64,000 nt of DNA from a virus, in the IMG/VR virus record IMGVR_UViG_3300029319_000017, positions 1 to 64,000 of that record; one strand, 5' to 3'. Below the pieces are notes generated by a model. That model saw only the letters and a program-made list of their open reading frames with translations, did not search any database and had not been told where the DNA came from. The translations under genes and the position numbers were made by a program. Below are positions 34,601 through 42,605 of the stretch, piece by piece (within the stretch, counting starts at the first letter, position 1; each line of letters opens with the position of its first letter).

Positions 34601-37025
34601 TATTTGTGCCTGCACTTAACCCTAAAAATTGTTTTGTAGATTCTAATTGATTTTCTAAAAACGATCTGTACTCTTGTACATCTTTAACTACATTTTTTAA
34701 CTGCTCAGGCACAACTAATTCAGAATCTTTTTTATCTAATAATTTTTGTACTTCTTCTAAATATTTTTTTGCACGTTCTTTACTAAATGCTCCTACAGTA
34801 AAACTTTGTTCATTTCCTTCTGAGTCAACATAAGTAATTGTTCTTGCTGCGCCTCTATTTTTAGAATCACCTTCAGTAACTTTACCTCCAGTTAACTTAG
34901 CTAAAAGCTCTGTCATAGACTTTTCTCTTTCAGATAATAGATCAATAGATGCTAATCTATGGGCCATTCTTTCTCTTAGACCCATTATTTTATCATTTGT
35001 CCACTTTTGATTGTCAGTTAGTTTTAAAACTGCATCTACATCTTTAAAAGCTTGTTGTATTTTATTTGCCCTTCTTATAGCAGAGTCTGCCATTTTATTT
35101 TTTCTAGCTTGTATTTCTTCAGGACTGTTAAAATCACTTTCTTGGTATCCAAAATACTCTATAAATTCTGCATCTGACATTTCTCTAATAGCATCTGCTT
35201 CAGATTTTATATCAGCAAATTGACCTGTCATTACTTTAGCTTTTACATAAGCAAAGAATTTGTCATTTTGTAAATTTTTATATTCAGCGATATTACCATC
35301 TGCTAAATGTTTATCCATTAAAGCTTGCAACTCTTGTTGCTCTGTATAAAAATCTGCATATGATTTTATACTAGTTAAAATATCTCTTCCATGTTTATTA
35401 TAATAATCTGCAGCTACATCTTGAAAAGCCTCATTCATTCTTACCTCATTTAACCTTGCACCTGCTGCAGTCCAAGAACCATTATTAAATGTTCCCCCTG
35501 GTAATCCTAACATACCTAACATAAATCCTAACATAACTTCTGTTTGTCCATTAGGATCTTTAAATGTTTTTATGTAACCTCTATTAAAAGAGTCTATTAA
35601 ACTAGCAGTACCTTCTTTACCCATTATGCCGTGTTTAGCTAATGTATATTCGTAAGCAGCTTCAGATAAAACAGACTGTCCACCTTCTTCTATATAACCT
35701 TCGTATAAAGCTGGTGCTCCCACGGCTTTAATTCTGCTTGCTGCCTTATTAATACGTATTGCATTTTTTTCACTAATCCCTAATAGTTTACTAGCTCTGT
35801 TAGCTGTATAGGCAGCTTTTGCAGTTCCATCTGCAGCCATTACTGTAGGTCTAGATGCAAGTCCAAGTTTACCCATTGCATTTTGATATCCTTGTTTTAA
35901 AGCTGCTCCTGGACCATATAAAGAGCCTAACATTATCATATTACTTACACCTACTAAAGCAACATTACCTGCAAATACAACATTTGCTTGGGCTCTAGCT
36001 TTATTTTCTATATCTAATTTTTCTTCTAGTGTTAACTCTCTAGCCTTACCTTCCTTTTTTTCTATCTGTCTTAAGTAATTAGTAGTTAACGTTTCTTTCA
36101 TGTGCTCATAAGCCTGTCTAGATTCAACACCAGCCTCAAATCCTGCACCTGTAATTAACTGTCTTCCCATTGTAGTAGCTTCCCAGAATTTGTCAGACTT
36201 TATACCATTTTTAATTGCTTTTGTTATTTTAGTTGCATCTGCTGCCCTGTCTAAATATCTAGCTCCTCTACCAGCTGTTTTTAAAAGACGAGCAGCTCTA
36301 CTAGCTAAAGCTGCAGTATACGCAGCTTGGACTGGACCTGTAGCACCAAATGTATATGCAGTTGCAGCACTTAATGCCATTTCTGTTAATGCAGCTCCTG
36401 CAACAAAACTTAAACCGTTTGTAAATTGATCTGACCAAAAGTTTGCTGTTCCTAATCTTTGCCATACACTCATTTCTCTTTCATAATTAGTGTAGTAATT
36501 AGGAAGCTTTCCATCCATATACTCATTAGCATCGTCTAAAGCATGCATAATAGAGTTATCCCATATTTTAGATACTGACCCATTTAGAATAGCAGATCCT
36601 GCACCGTATACTGTACCAATTGCACCACCAAGCACATTCGTACCAACTTTACCTACAGCTTTTGTAAGACCGTTTGCCCATTTATCAATAGTTCTTTGTC
36701 TTTGACCCCTAACTTCATTCATATCGTAGGTGTCTTCTAATCTTAATGGTGCATAAGAATCTTCTTTTTTCTCAAAAACTCCTGTATTTCCTATAAATTG
36801 TACATTAGGTGTTTTTTGAAAAGGAGCAAGTAGTATACCCTGATTTGTAGGAGTGTATTTTTCTTGATTTTCAAGTTCTGGAATTTCTTCAATAGAAGTT
36901 TGCTCAGGTTTTTCTGTTTGATCTTTTGTCTGATTCTCAGTTTGATTTTCAATGTTTTGATCTTCTTCAATAATAGGAAGATTATCTATCTTTTCTTTTT
37001 CTAAATTTTTTAAGTCTTCTAACAT
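22665..37025 (-). CDS. Giant crAss-like virion RNA polymerase fused to cargo and metallopeptidase domains
   Basis: At 4,786 residues this is the largest gene here. Residues 3692-3696 are DFDID within GSDFDIDKL, the DxDxD metal-binding signature of crAss-like double-barrel RNA polymerases. It is preceded by the family block IGFRIPTDGLHSIDF and followed by REAVFFINQPIIKEYI. Residues 2275-2279 are HEGFH with EEYLAEEF at 2324-2331, a zincin layout. The N-terminal 560 residues have Gly/Ala-rich, membrane-like segments and EGYIEEGGQSVLSEAAYEY; coiled coils fill about 600-1440, then a Ser/Pro linker and an acidic linker near 2175. It is likely ejected to transcribe early genes, possibly after proteolytic processing. 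Confidence 0.88.
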   Translation of the reverse strand: MLEDLKNLEKEKIDNLPIIEEDQNIENQTENQTKDQTEKPEQTSIEEIPELENQEKYTPTNQGILLAPFQKTPNVQFIGNTGVFEKKEDSYAPLRLEDTYDMNEVRGQRQRTIDKWANGLTKAVGKVGTNVLGGAIGTVYGAGSAILNGSVSKIWDNSIMHALDDANEYMDGKLPNYYTNYEREMSVWQRLGTANFWSDQFTNGLSFVAGAALTEMALSAATAYTFGATGPVQAAYTAALASRAARLLKTAGRGARYLDRAADATKITKAIKNGIKSDKFWEATTMGRQLITGAGFEAGVESRQAYEHMKETLTTNYLRQIEKKEGKARELTLEEKLDIENKARAQANVVFAGNVALVGVSNMIMLGSLYGPGAALKQGYQNAMGKLGLASRPTVMAADGTAKAAYTANRASKLLGISEKNAIRINKAASRIKAVGAPALYEGYIEEGGQSVLSEAAYEYTLAKHGIMGKEGTASLIDSFNRGYIKTFKDPNGQTEVMLGFMLGMLGLPGGTFNNGSWTAAGARLNEVRMNEAFQDVAADYYNKHGRDILTSIKSYADFYTEQQELQALMDKHLADGNIAEYKNLQNDKFFAYVKAKVMTGQFADIKSEADAIREMSDAEFIEYFGYQESDFNSPEEIQARKNKMADSAIRRANKIQQAFKDVDAVLKLTDNQKWTNDKIMGLRERMAHRLASIDLLSEREKSMTELLAKLTGGKVTEGDSKNRGAARTITYVDSEGNEQSFTVGAFSKERAKKYLEEVQKLLDKKDSELVVPEQLKNVVKDVQEYRSFLENQLESTKQFLGLSAGTNRDATLFLDMKEDQALRAFLEAQLKDLINTDPKAADKIEQIVQLFKDLKHVRARRQQFIADYNMARSNPDKTSLRIVQEIEKYVDDVESETAKNNIDDPEAQKLFEEFGTKAKFRVGDKWYRFDSSGNLLEEGTTNVVDSSILKNLGGRDENIVTDKQARAKKLLDAIDELKREKGTRVEKLAKDIGELEKEILDLMIEIEESGLENQVKTGRNKGKFINVKKVTEALAKLEDQINTGEALIEELRKEQKMILDQIDYLEELVSLHYNPKTREFSVDLNKSFNVNKQGQFTERYAAENEALILGAIEQGIPIDQIDRFERLGEIDNELFRLQEQIDVLNREEDSDIRNSNLEALQLEQELLREEAQKIRNAPIITTREDRDAVAEIANDLKTSINEWAGTTNKNIELINLKLDELKGHKDVLEKMIFDRIRELKNSGLDQSNAQNFDDLYQEVIREIEAYVQQVEQREALMKETGQIPDNYEFKGDKLRQQLTYITGTAAKNYNLQGTRLRGMDQDMLDMEMEGVEGLPTYRQFKQFRKNNPDIFQDIEQFFEKLDKVEKTFTESRLLEKHLKATNEEIDELNGIISEYKIQREDGDIDQQFINLDMMLNAIEYMNAVDEILAKLAQIEARVIAPTSTSSTSPNKPNNPPPSGRNYDMQADDMAKNNPFLFKPDIAGPGFYKTAGDQKTAMDTLKKLSIVDGKGNIILDENQEPTMREDLTLGEQNQFRAYRDQLIWFQATSKFVNMKKNKLMAVHSNNIPQDLEKDLKGVFFNNDQGKFMDYSHVDPNTTDIKLVLVDNTGKPVRVNAKGNTPKQGEKSYIVYTSMMGATLKDKNNVNRFTNSAGINVENALNEYKSDRDVILKSKTPILLDIKGMSAGLPNVINTVNGQKVLSPIKGRVIGSRGKKGTKDVVIQLTTKNLEDRGKVYSEITTPSGITYRVPFAGMAFTVTSAGNLAPLHLRTLNPKEAQNVINLLRIVQTRYEALKEDPANAKKDDKKLRQEAALLDVDGKKVFVFQKLKDMLYYGSGTEGQLAEDGVTRVDFFDTGKGYQMGDQFISYQDILDNNTSKLNDFLLNKLVNVNIKSLRNKNGKPSSTTPFYMPFYKETGVNTFELDDSVRFKWDNYEQYLLEAREDAAFAPPLQTNLPLMNNLSYITPQYKFRYLKFDIPGRDSRSGRVYQGEADPQAPENVVYTDIQKQEIKRYEKMLNDAKAGRPIEVEIMEGFKQAVDSKYAANLDNAEGFMLYNGDPKNISDQEYIDQLLEYLEEYKNTSRANSFRDFAFNKFKGRTEENNAAIVQGTTEQEVKENQTEVENEVEKRIEQNEKNIKKAEEAITGPPVQDFSDIPVQEDKEVSDVLGSPAEDNSIQDEIDKANEEKKDELFDDEEINLVVEQVYSGEQILDLAVEESKGVTQEEIDTINKMLPWNKVEFVAGFIKSKTPNVIGQVKGFGRTVVSELAVGGTTYHEGFHQVSYFLLNDKTRKQMYDEVRNNKGSFKDYKGKMVKFSNATDKQAEEYLAEEFRKWILSNETYKKDVYSKPKGFFARLFDRLRNFFRAMFGLDAQLQVDPNMQTVATIFNKIKAGEFADIKAPTETRNVEEVNMALLENDGNVTSARFSMDMMSTFTKHFGKTMFDDPNLKLTLSELEMLSNPNRYDEYNNKLVKIYKTAFSRMYDELGSKIKIYTDLASNTNDTALKDKYNLLAQRAAKARLFLNGGRVKTTRDGNIKSFQEVHRQFLLSIGIDTSLKVEKEENLKNGQSDPFNILESMQFSATGNSHPYIKLLLGTLANETTINITGTTGIVDSNYAMNFIQDRLSGITDPNKQIEKLKQLSDKHVWIKPLVKRLGELDDNSSFDQMKLSNMFAQQMNKTKNTFDSFVLDTEGNFYSVDPNANQLKNIIITPWRNNLKNSNVKDVDGRLLVSVQDGELKINLDYKPKIGKIRNKSLKQINQTGVLRSLVLDDPNTVLELFENFGFEFADRAAILNNLDKTIDGKTIKQILRDSASWVLSELNKPDNTLGADLFSRETIDAQTRLGNLLKVEMLFNDKAVELKHFNAEGKPVYGITLNTYMSLISNKLNSGILPEHFKNNPYVANSLVLKAISADPNAKIEMHVIEGLRIDRAGDQGLHTSHLTYEDRAAMYINSVLNGVIPILRTADAKTEYGVRFPIEQFTDPVDVREQLLGYFVDELTTAVNFNTKGLGKDIKDYNRKGGGLRVFKQIVESRLQPSEMIDLTNVLQGHMPINEFMGKNKSVIQSAIINYLNEEASKNKKLMLQTRILTKGKGNTFLNNGLDTQTVSNITGDKVGKQLTANQVDAIASAFALQNFIGNVEQLKLFFGDVAQYKDLYKRTKLASGTKKFPRVDDRMNSWLNNNEPEVSEEVKENYGEHNKSYNGQANIMIYADPVSESVYWREYAEYLGEDISNLYRNIEEADANAFANIHFYRELMMRIGDWTEQQENLFRKSMLGKELTKEELTAFPTLKPQGFGPAISELKQMVGLKLSLTPIFPQMTRINGQDTALKGLLKDMYESGTDMVMHPTAAKIGSRVDLVTGNAPQFYNEDGTINPIDSDLHTVIDLSYFGIQVDINKEFKGKVTLGTQSRTHILANLYEGGMPADYTGDIASWEKMTPEQKKKASSVHKDASDYLDAVNEITRRSRENLLKRFNLEKVVDSKGEVSYKLTGGNIQKFADMIRDEIAKRNYPENVAAGIESLLNQPDGDKKVFDIIVNKGRLENLLFSLVGNNSITQKVKGENAVQVSSLGSENTVRIVRQGKVESSGRNGLKFYRKKDPNNPNSETLGMEVYLPHYFKEFLGEGLQVRPDGVYNQRGQKVGDSNLLQLIGFRIPTDGLHSIDFMTIKGFLPPQSGAQVMVPSELVVKAGSDFDIDKLTLYMPSYTVKDGKITKREFINADTNTKEGIKQYYDALYGPFNRFWDKFSKDLVNARAQEMGSTEAAVENLLLAIFRDNPNVAGDQLYDYSDAEIEVLFSRFKKLANNPDKDRADRVEDVVAEFKKLEKKANKIPSLDEFFIENKGKNPVELNHMGAVQNRMIDLKTKILSTPRSYTQLLNPIGTRVILDIRSELGIAERQVSDAELISYPHIFNITKDFQSGKNGLGIAATNATHIVKSQQAGLYLRPNVTIEGVKEFSNIGINIEGFSGLTGSAIRLDRIYDIKGEHRITEIASELLNVFADASEDPIVADLNLVPEVGNALMFLLRSGVPVREAVFFINQPIIKEYISRLNANSSKINMVKNNPQSKATIFNAVLGYYAPTKKGSRRTPKLFSAENLKEMSTKTRTEIIEQGLGEDQLQVLEDFVLYDAVGGELTGLTLATSFDTAIPKSRNHAKLLLNKFDDIKHRNVFGNIDNLIQRTHLNEFYLTHEAASKQFNSMFLTERAGPRAVGQLDAIFDIFSDPRLPLSEAARLTVLNEAENELIVAALLAENFDGVKLGNKAEQLFLGERSAAKRVTELQKLYPNNPFLQSLLPSVEKVRTGPLRGTDNIKLYSRILNNYEANSLRDAFLELPETDQNMLIDHAILQSGMSLNNMSYLHILPTEKFTERAVRIVSKLDPSNTDVVNFFDNFFRNNWHNSKIVPRLPRSKYKIKDNAVYPSIKNSDPTSKFPYVGISMDAVESKEADELKKKGLPVPKTLLLFKKSLSQSVESAYTQYEPVDRLGNGLNLKEYPTDPNQKSILDKNNLKYDQAKDVFSKQIITPLDITLNKFEEMQIKKGNAKTLTVPTGKLKSGKIYTLPGNIKVYVKLVDEIMYKGLDTAEELDNFARNEGYTSWDKMLPKIKSGKNKIPSSWLDTSKNQKMSVYEIVGVDKSNDSTLENDYNKAVTIEAQNPEYYMDKEGELIVEEQLRRDIKNQIENGVRKFKTKLLPGSGRIATEILMQEQVRLDKINQDLSLEIGVPGKNFVNDMNPEDRMRHGIILRQLRKRRNVTIKGTKAIADTKTNIRLNAKEISEQIEIDKKTTCK

Positions 37026-37039
37026 ATGTTTTTAGTTTA

Positions 37040-39130
37040 TTATCCTCCTGTTGGAACAGAATCAAAGCCAAGTAATCTTGAGCCTTGATATGCAGAATCA
37101 TATAATTCATCTAATTTATTAGGTTCTTGTTGAACTTTTTTACCAATTGCCTTGTTGTCTTTATCATAAAATACGTAAGTAACTACAGGATAAAATCCTT
37201 TTTGGTTTGTGTTGTTTCCGTTTGCATCTTTTAAAAAATCATACTCATATTCAATAGAAGCAACCGTTACTCCTCCATATTCATTTTGATAAGATTCTAC
37301 ATATTGTACAGGCTGGCCATTAGGACTGTTATATCCATTTGTAACATGTGTATATAAAGCATTTGCAACTTCAAATGCTTGTTTTACTTCATTTTGTGCT
37401 CCAATTTCTACTTGTACAGAACCATTTTCTGTATTAATTTGTACTACTCCTGATCCTGCTTGATGCCCTTGAGCCATCATACCAGCATAATAATAATCTC
37501 CATCTTTAATAGCCTTATATATATCTTGTTCACTTATACCTTTATGAACTTCAGCTAATCTTTCTACAGCATCTTTTAAACTATTAGTATAACTACCGTC
37601 TTGTTTTCTAACATGCACACTTCTGTTTGTAAGTAAAGAAGGTTTTACTTTAGGATCATTCATATTTTTTAAATGCTCGTTATCTCCTGTATATATTTTA
37701 GAAACTTGAGCTTGTGTATTTTCCATTTCTTTAGTTATATGCTCTAAAAATGCTTTATCACTATCAAAAGACTGTCTTACATCTGCATTTTCTATTAATA
37801 ATTTTGCTATATATTCATCTCTACCTGCAAATAATTGTGCTTCAGACATTAATTGAATATTACCTCCTGACTCTTGTACAAGATTATCATATCTCTCTAA
37901 CATATCTTCACCAGCTTGTTCTATACATTTTGGATCTCCATTACATTGATTTATAGCAAGTTCAAATTTACTATCTTTAAAATTATAATTACCATCTTCA
38001 TCAAAAATTCTTTTACCTGGTACTAACCAATCTACAAAACTTCCTAGACCAACACCAGCTAGTGTACCTAAAGGACCAAAAAACGAACCAATATTACCTC
38101 CTATTAAAGCACCTTCTAATATGCCATCATCTTCATAGTCTTTAAAGCTTCCATCGTCATTTTTTGCAAATAAACTACCAGGAGTTAAAAGTTTATTATT
38201 TTGTTGAACATTAGTAGTTGTAGTACCAACTAAACCTGGATTTTGTTGTTGTACATAATATGGATTTTTTTGATAGCTAAATGAACTTTTTCCAGCCTGT
38301 TTAGATGCAATAGCAAGCATTTGACTTTTAATTACTTCTTGAGCTTTTTCTGGAGTATATGTTTCACCTGTTTCAGGATCTATTTCTAACTGTGTTAACT
38401 TTCTCATTTGTTGTATACCCTCATCAGTTGATAAGTAAGTACCCATTAATCCATCAACAACACGTTGTACCTTACTATTACTAAGGTATGCACCTGTTCT
38501 TATTAGTGCTCCTATTTGTTTAATGCCTGTATCACTCATAGATATGTTAGCTACAAGATCAGCCATTTTTTCATCATAGCCAAGCATTTGTTCAAACTTA
38601 GGTTCGTATACACTTGTAACCATTTCTCCTGTTTCAGGATCTTGATAATGAGATCTATGCATGCTAGCAATTTCTTTAAGTATAGGCTGTCCATTTTCAT
38701 CTCTAACTAAATTACCTTCATTATCTCTTACAAATTCTTTGTCAAATAAAATTTGTGCTCCTTGAGCTCTTAACTGTGCTTTAGCTTTCTTTTCTAAATC
38801 ATAGTTAGCATAAGATTGTCTAGCAGCTATTAAACCTTCATTAGTCATAAAGTCTGTTGTAGCCTTAGATACTGTATTACCTGCAATTTCAAATGCTCCA
38901 CTAGCAGCAATATCAGAAAATTGACCGTTAATATTATTAATCATATCATCTTTTAAACCCTCATCACCTTCTAATACTTGCATAGAACCTACTGTTCTAT
39001 TAAGCATATCATAATTAAGTTTATTATCATCATATCTTTTCTTTAATATAGTTGCTACCTGCACTTTACCAGGATCAACATACATTGATTGATATGGTTT
39101 TAATTCGTATCTACTGTATCTATTTGCCAT
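37040..39130 (-). CDS. Cargo/internal virion protein, 696 aa
   Basis: The 696-residue protein starts MANRYSRYELKPYQSMYVDP and has helical, charged segments. A glycine-zipper-like hydrophobic stretch lies in the middle (ALIGGNIGSFFGPLGTLAGV). Such segments are typical of ejected inner proteins that form membrane channels. It sits between the larger cargo protein and the giant RNA polymerase, the position of cargo genes in crAss-like phages. No enzyme motif is visible. Confidence 0.65.
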   Translation of the reverse strand: MANRYSRYELKPYQSMYVDPGKVQVATILKKRYDDNKLNYDMLNRTVGSMQVLEGDEGLKDDMINNINGQFSDIAASGAFEIAGNTVSKATTDFMTNEGLIAARQSYANYDLEKKAKAQLRAQGAQILFDKEFVRDNEGNLVRDENGQPILKEIASMHRSHYQDPETGEMVTSVYEPKFEQMLGYDEKMADLVANISMSDTGIKQIGALIRTGAYLSNSKVQRVVDGLMGTYLSTDEGIQQMRKLTQLEIDPETGETYTPEKAQEVIKSQMLAIASKQAGKSSFSYQKNPYYVQQQNPGLVGTTTTNVQQNNKLLTPGSLFAKNDDGSFKDYEDDGILEGALIGGNIGSFFGPLGTLAGVGLGSFVDWLVPGKRIFDEDGNYNFKDSKFELAINQCNGDPKCIEQAGEDMLERYDNLVQESGGNIQLMSEAQLFAGRDEYIAKLLIENADVRQSFDSDKAFLEHITKEMENTQAQVSKIYTGDNEHLKNMNDPKVKPSLLTNRSVHVRKQDGSYTNSLKDAVERLAEVHKGISEQDIYKAIKDGDYYYAGMMAQGHQAGSGVVQINTENGSVQVEIGAQNEVKQAFEVANALYTHVTNGYNSPNGQPVQYVESYQNEYGGVTVASIEYEYDFLKDANGNNTNQKGFYPVVTYVFYDKDNKAIGKKVQQEPNKLDELYDSAYQGSRLLGFDSVPTGG

Positions 39131-39131
39131 A

Positions 39132-42100
39132 TTAACACTTTTTTAACATTTTTCTACCCCCTCTTCCATATAAAGATCTATAACCTCCTTCTCTTTGATT
39201 GGTATTGTTGCTTAGTTTTTTAAGATAACCTGCAAATGCATTTGAATACTCGGGAGTACCTTTTTTATCTTCCATACCTGGATTCAGTCTTTGAAAGTCT
39301 AGCTCATGTGTATAAAAATTATCTAATACATTTGTTTGACCTGCAATAGCTCTTGATAAATCATCTTGTGCTTTATATTGTAGGTAATCAGCTCCCATAC
39401 CTGCTATACTTTGTACTGCATTTTGTACAGCCATTAACTTACGATCTTTAGTAGCAGCATCCGCAGCTCTATTAAACTCATCTACAGTTATACGATTTGC
39501 AATATTTTGTCTTGTGTTTTGACTGTTTATTGCAGCTTCTTGTTGTTGTATCTGAGCATTAGCTCTTGCTTCTGCACTACCTATTTGTACATCCTGCGCT
39601 TGTTTTTTACCCCATGATGCCATCTTAGCAGCAATACCTCCAGGGCCTGCTCCACTCTGCTCTATAAATCTACTCATTCCTCTATAGTTGCCTTCATTTT
39701 GTTCTCTTTCTGCATTAAATCTTACTCTATCTAAATGTGTTTCAGGAATTCTACCTGGCTCTGCCATATAGTCTGGTTTTTCTTTAAAAGCCATATATGC
39801 AGGAAGTAATTGTAATCCTGCTCCAAGTAATGGTATTCCTGCTTGTCCTAACCCTCTTAAAAATCCACTTCTCTTTTTAGTATTTTCTTCTTCCGCTGTA
39901 GGAGATTCTTCTTCTATTTCAGGTTCACCAGTCCATTGATATTCATCATCAGGATCTTCATCTATTACAATGTCTAAATAAGGATTAAATTGATATATAT
40001 TAGGATCATATGACCCTGGCTCTACTTCATAAATATCTACTTCTTGCAATTCACTAAATTCTTTTAAAGCATTTAATGTATCTATACCAAATTTACCATC
40101 TACACCTTGTTTATTTTTTCCTAAATCACCTTCTAATATATCTGTTTCTCTTCCACTAAAAAATGTTGGATTAGAATTTTTCAATTCTTCTGAAGGATTC
40201 ATTAAATTACTTTGCAGTAATTTTACATGCTCTGGATTTCTAGGATCAAATGTATCTAATCCTGTAATAGCAGCTGCTTCATCTAAATACTCTGCTATAT
40301 CTTCATCCGTTACTTTATTATATAATCCTGTAAATTCAGTTTTCTTTTTACTATCATTTTTTTTCTTATCATCATTTTTCTTATCATCATTGTTATTAGT
40401 TACAGGGTCATCATTTTTATTGTCAATCTTGTCAACAATTTCAAACGCCCCAAGTTCAGAATTATATCTAATTTCTTTACCTTCAGGAATCTCTATACTT
40501 GATAATGGTTGATATCCTTCTTGATCTAAAACACCACCACCATTTGCATACTTTTTTCTTTCGCCTCCAAGATCATACTTATCTCTACCAGCTGCTTTTT
40601 CTTGTATAGCTGCTAATCGTTCTATATCTTGTTGACTACCACCTTTTTTTAATATATCTTTATGTCTTTGCGCAAAAGATTTTCCTCCTAGTTTTAAATA
40701 ACTAGAGAAAAAATAATCGCTTCCTTGTACTTTATCCATAGTTTCTCCACCCTCAACTTCTGTCATAGGGTCTAATTTAATTCCACCTTGTTCATGTTTT
40801 TTACCAACAAATTCTGTTGCTCCTCCTGGTAATGGTTTTGCTACACCTCCATCTAATTGTTTAGTTCCTCCATGTCTATATCCTAACATCATAGTATTAG
40901 TAGGATCCATTATTGGCCCTGATTGAGATGGTCCAGATGCTGGTGGAACAACTAAAGGCATATTTTTGTTTGCAGCCATATGTTTATCTGTTTTAAGAGT
41001 ACTTTTTGCTGCAGTTTTACCTCCACTTGTTGCAACTTTAAGACTACTCCCAGTATTTACTAATGGTTTTATAGGAGTTTTAGCTAATTTACTTACACCT
41101 TTTATTCCTGCTTTAGCAAAAGATCCTCCCCAAGGAATAAATCCTAAACCAGCCATTCCTGCAGATTTTAGCGCATTCATATAATCACCTTCTTGAAGGT
41201 ACTTACGAGCATCATTTGCATCTAATACTCCAGCAGCAAATCCAGCTAGAGGATTAAACATTCCTGCTACATCAAGAGCTAATCTTGCTTTGTTAGGGTC
41301 TACAGGCCCTCCTACTTCTACCTTTTTTCCATCAGGTGTTCTACTAAAATCATACCCCCCTCCAACAAATTTTCTAGGACTATTTTCTTGACTTGCGTAG
41401 TTTAGGAGCCCGCCCTCCATATAAAAATTTCTGTATCCACCATCTTTATTCATCCTATCATTGTATATCATTTTTTTTAATTTGTTTGCGCGAGTTGCAT
41501 TGTAGTACCTGTTAAGAACAAATGGCTGAGCAAATTTTTCAGCCTCTTCTAAAGCTTCCTTTGTACCTTTTGGTTGACCTTGTTTTGCTAGATTTTCCAT
41601 CCTTTTTCTATCTCCTTCTCTGTATCCACCATCTTGATTTTGACTTCGCTTTAAAGCTGCATCTGTAGGAGCACCTTTACTGCCTGGCTTTCTCATTTTT
41701 TCACCTGATCCTGCTTTTATTCTTTTTCTTTTAGCGTGTATATTAGCCCAAAGACCTGGACGACCTCCTGTTCTTAAAGTTCCCATGTCAGATCCTGTAT
41801 ATTCTTTACCAGTTAAATTACCTGCAAATATAGCTTGATTAGCTTGTGCTTTTCTTGCTTCTTCTTCTGCCTCCATTTCTCTTGCTTCATCTCTAGCCTT
41901 TTTTCCTTTAAGACCGCTACTAATACCTCCTACTACTGCACCAACTCCTGCTCCAATTGCAGTACCAACTCCTGGTATAATACTACCTATTGTAGCTCCT
42001 GTTGCCGCACCTTTACCCATACCGCTTAATACAGTACCTGATGTTTCTCCTACATTCATCGTTGTAGCGTCATCATCATCAGAAACAGCAGTTATACCCT

Positions 42101-42605
42101 GTCCTACTAAATTAGCAGCTTGACCATATAAGTTAGCTTGACCTGCTGTCATACCTTCACCTGCTGCATAATTTTTTGCTGATTGCTCACCAAATATTTT
42201 AGCGTGCATGCCTCCAGGCGCATCAGCTGTACCATATTGACTTTTTAACAATTCCTCTTGATTCATACCAAACATATTTTTATCTTCTTTAAATCTTTCT
42301 GTAGCAAGACTTTGCAATTGAGATGCACCTTGGGTTAAAGATTGATTTAGCATTTGATTAGTTTGATTTCTTTGTGTTTGCTGTTGTTGAAATTGTTGTT
42401 GCCAAGGATTAGCCTGTATTTGAGCTAATTGATTTTCACCAGCATTTATTTGAGCTTGATTAACTTGTTCATACGAAGCTTGAGGTCCTGGATTTATCAT
42501 AGAAGTAGGTACAGTATTATTACCATACATACCTCCCATATTATAATAAGTTATTCTTCCTCCACGTTTGTAGAGTTTTCTTTTTTTAATTTTGTCTTTT
42601 TTCAT
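39132..42605 (-). CDS. Large cargo protein with glycine zipper and peptidoglycan-binding motif
   Basis: The protein is about 1,157 residues from the ATG at 42605 (a longer frame to 42626 adds MLVNSTD but overlaps the upstream gene further). The basic start is KRGGRITYYNMGG. A glycine zipper follows (GSIIPGVGTAIGAGVGAVVG), then KPGSKGAPTDAALKRS, and the repeated GGYR motif occurs three times, last near the C-terminus. VDGKFGIDTLNALKEF near residue 836 matches a PG_binding_1 peptidoglycan-binding domain. It likely helps the cargo cross the cell envelope during ejection. Confidence 0.68.
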   Translation of the reverse strand: MKKDKIKKRKLYKRGGRITYYNMGGMYGNNTVPTSMINPGPQASYEQVNQAQINAGENQLAQIQANPWQQQFQQQQTQRNQTNQMLNQSLTQGASQLQSLATERFKEDKNMFGMNQEELLKSQYGTADAPGGMHAKIFGEQSAKNYAAGEGMTAGQANLYGQAANLVGQGITAVSDDDDATTMNVGETSGTVLSGMGKGAATGATIGSIIPGVGTAIGAGVGAVVGGISSGLKGKKARDEAREMEAEEEARKAQANQAIFAGNLTGKEYTGSDMGTLRTGGRPGLWANIHAKRKRIKAGSGEKMRKPGSKGAPTDAALKRSQNQDGGYREGDRKRMENLAKQGQPKGTKEALEEAEKFAQPFVLNRYYNATRANKLKKMIYNDRMNKDGGYRNFYMEGGLLNYASQENSPRKFVGGGYDFSRTPDGKKVEVGGPVDPNKARLALDVAGMFNPLAGFAAGVLDANDARKYLQEGDYMNALKSAGMAGLGFIPWGGSFAKAGIKGVSKLAKTPIKPLVNTGSSLKVATSGGKTAAKSTLKTDKHMAANKNMPLVVPPASGPSQSGPIMDPTNTMMLGYRHGGTKQLDGGVAKPLPGGATEFVGKKHEQGGIKLDPMTEVEGGETMDKVQGSDYFFSSYLKLGGKSFAQRHKDILKKGGSQQDIERLAAIQEKAAGRDKYDLGGERKKYANGGGVLDQEGYQPLSSIEIPEGKEIRYNSELGAFEIVDKIDNKNDDPVTNNNDDKKNDDKKKNDSKKKTEFTGLYNKVTDEDIAEYLDEAAAITGLDTFDPRNPEHVKLLQSNLMNPSEELKNSNPTFFSGRETDILEGDLGKNKQGVDGKFGIDTLNALKEFSELQEVDIYEVEPGSYDPNIYQFNPYLDIVIDEDPDDEYQWTGEPEIEEESPTAEEENTKKRSGFLRGLGQAGIPLLGAGLQLLPAYMAFKEKPDYMAEPGRIPETHLDRVRFNAEREQNEGNYRGMSRFIEQSGAGPGGIAAKMASWGKKQAQDVQIGSAEARANAQIQQQEAAINSQNTRQNIANRITVDEFNRAADAATKDRKLMAVQNAVQSIAGMGADYLQYKAQDDLSRAIAGQTNVLDNFYTHELDFQRLNPGMEDKKGTPEYSNAFAGYLKKLSNNTNQREGGYRSLYGRGGRKMLKKC

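Noticed and set aside
22665-37025. N4-like single-subunit virion RNA polymerase
   Set aside because: N4 vRNAP is T7-like; the visible DFDID motif and surrounding blocks match the crAss-like double-barrel type instead.
40321-40440. AT-rich stretch of repeated Asn/Asp/Lys codons as a tandem DNA repeat or CRISPR
   Set aside because: It is a low-complexity linker (NDDKKNDDKKKNDSKKK) in the cargo protein without regular repeat-spacer structure.
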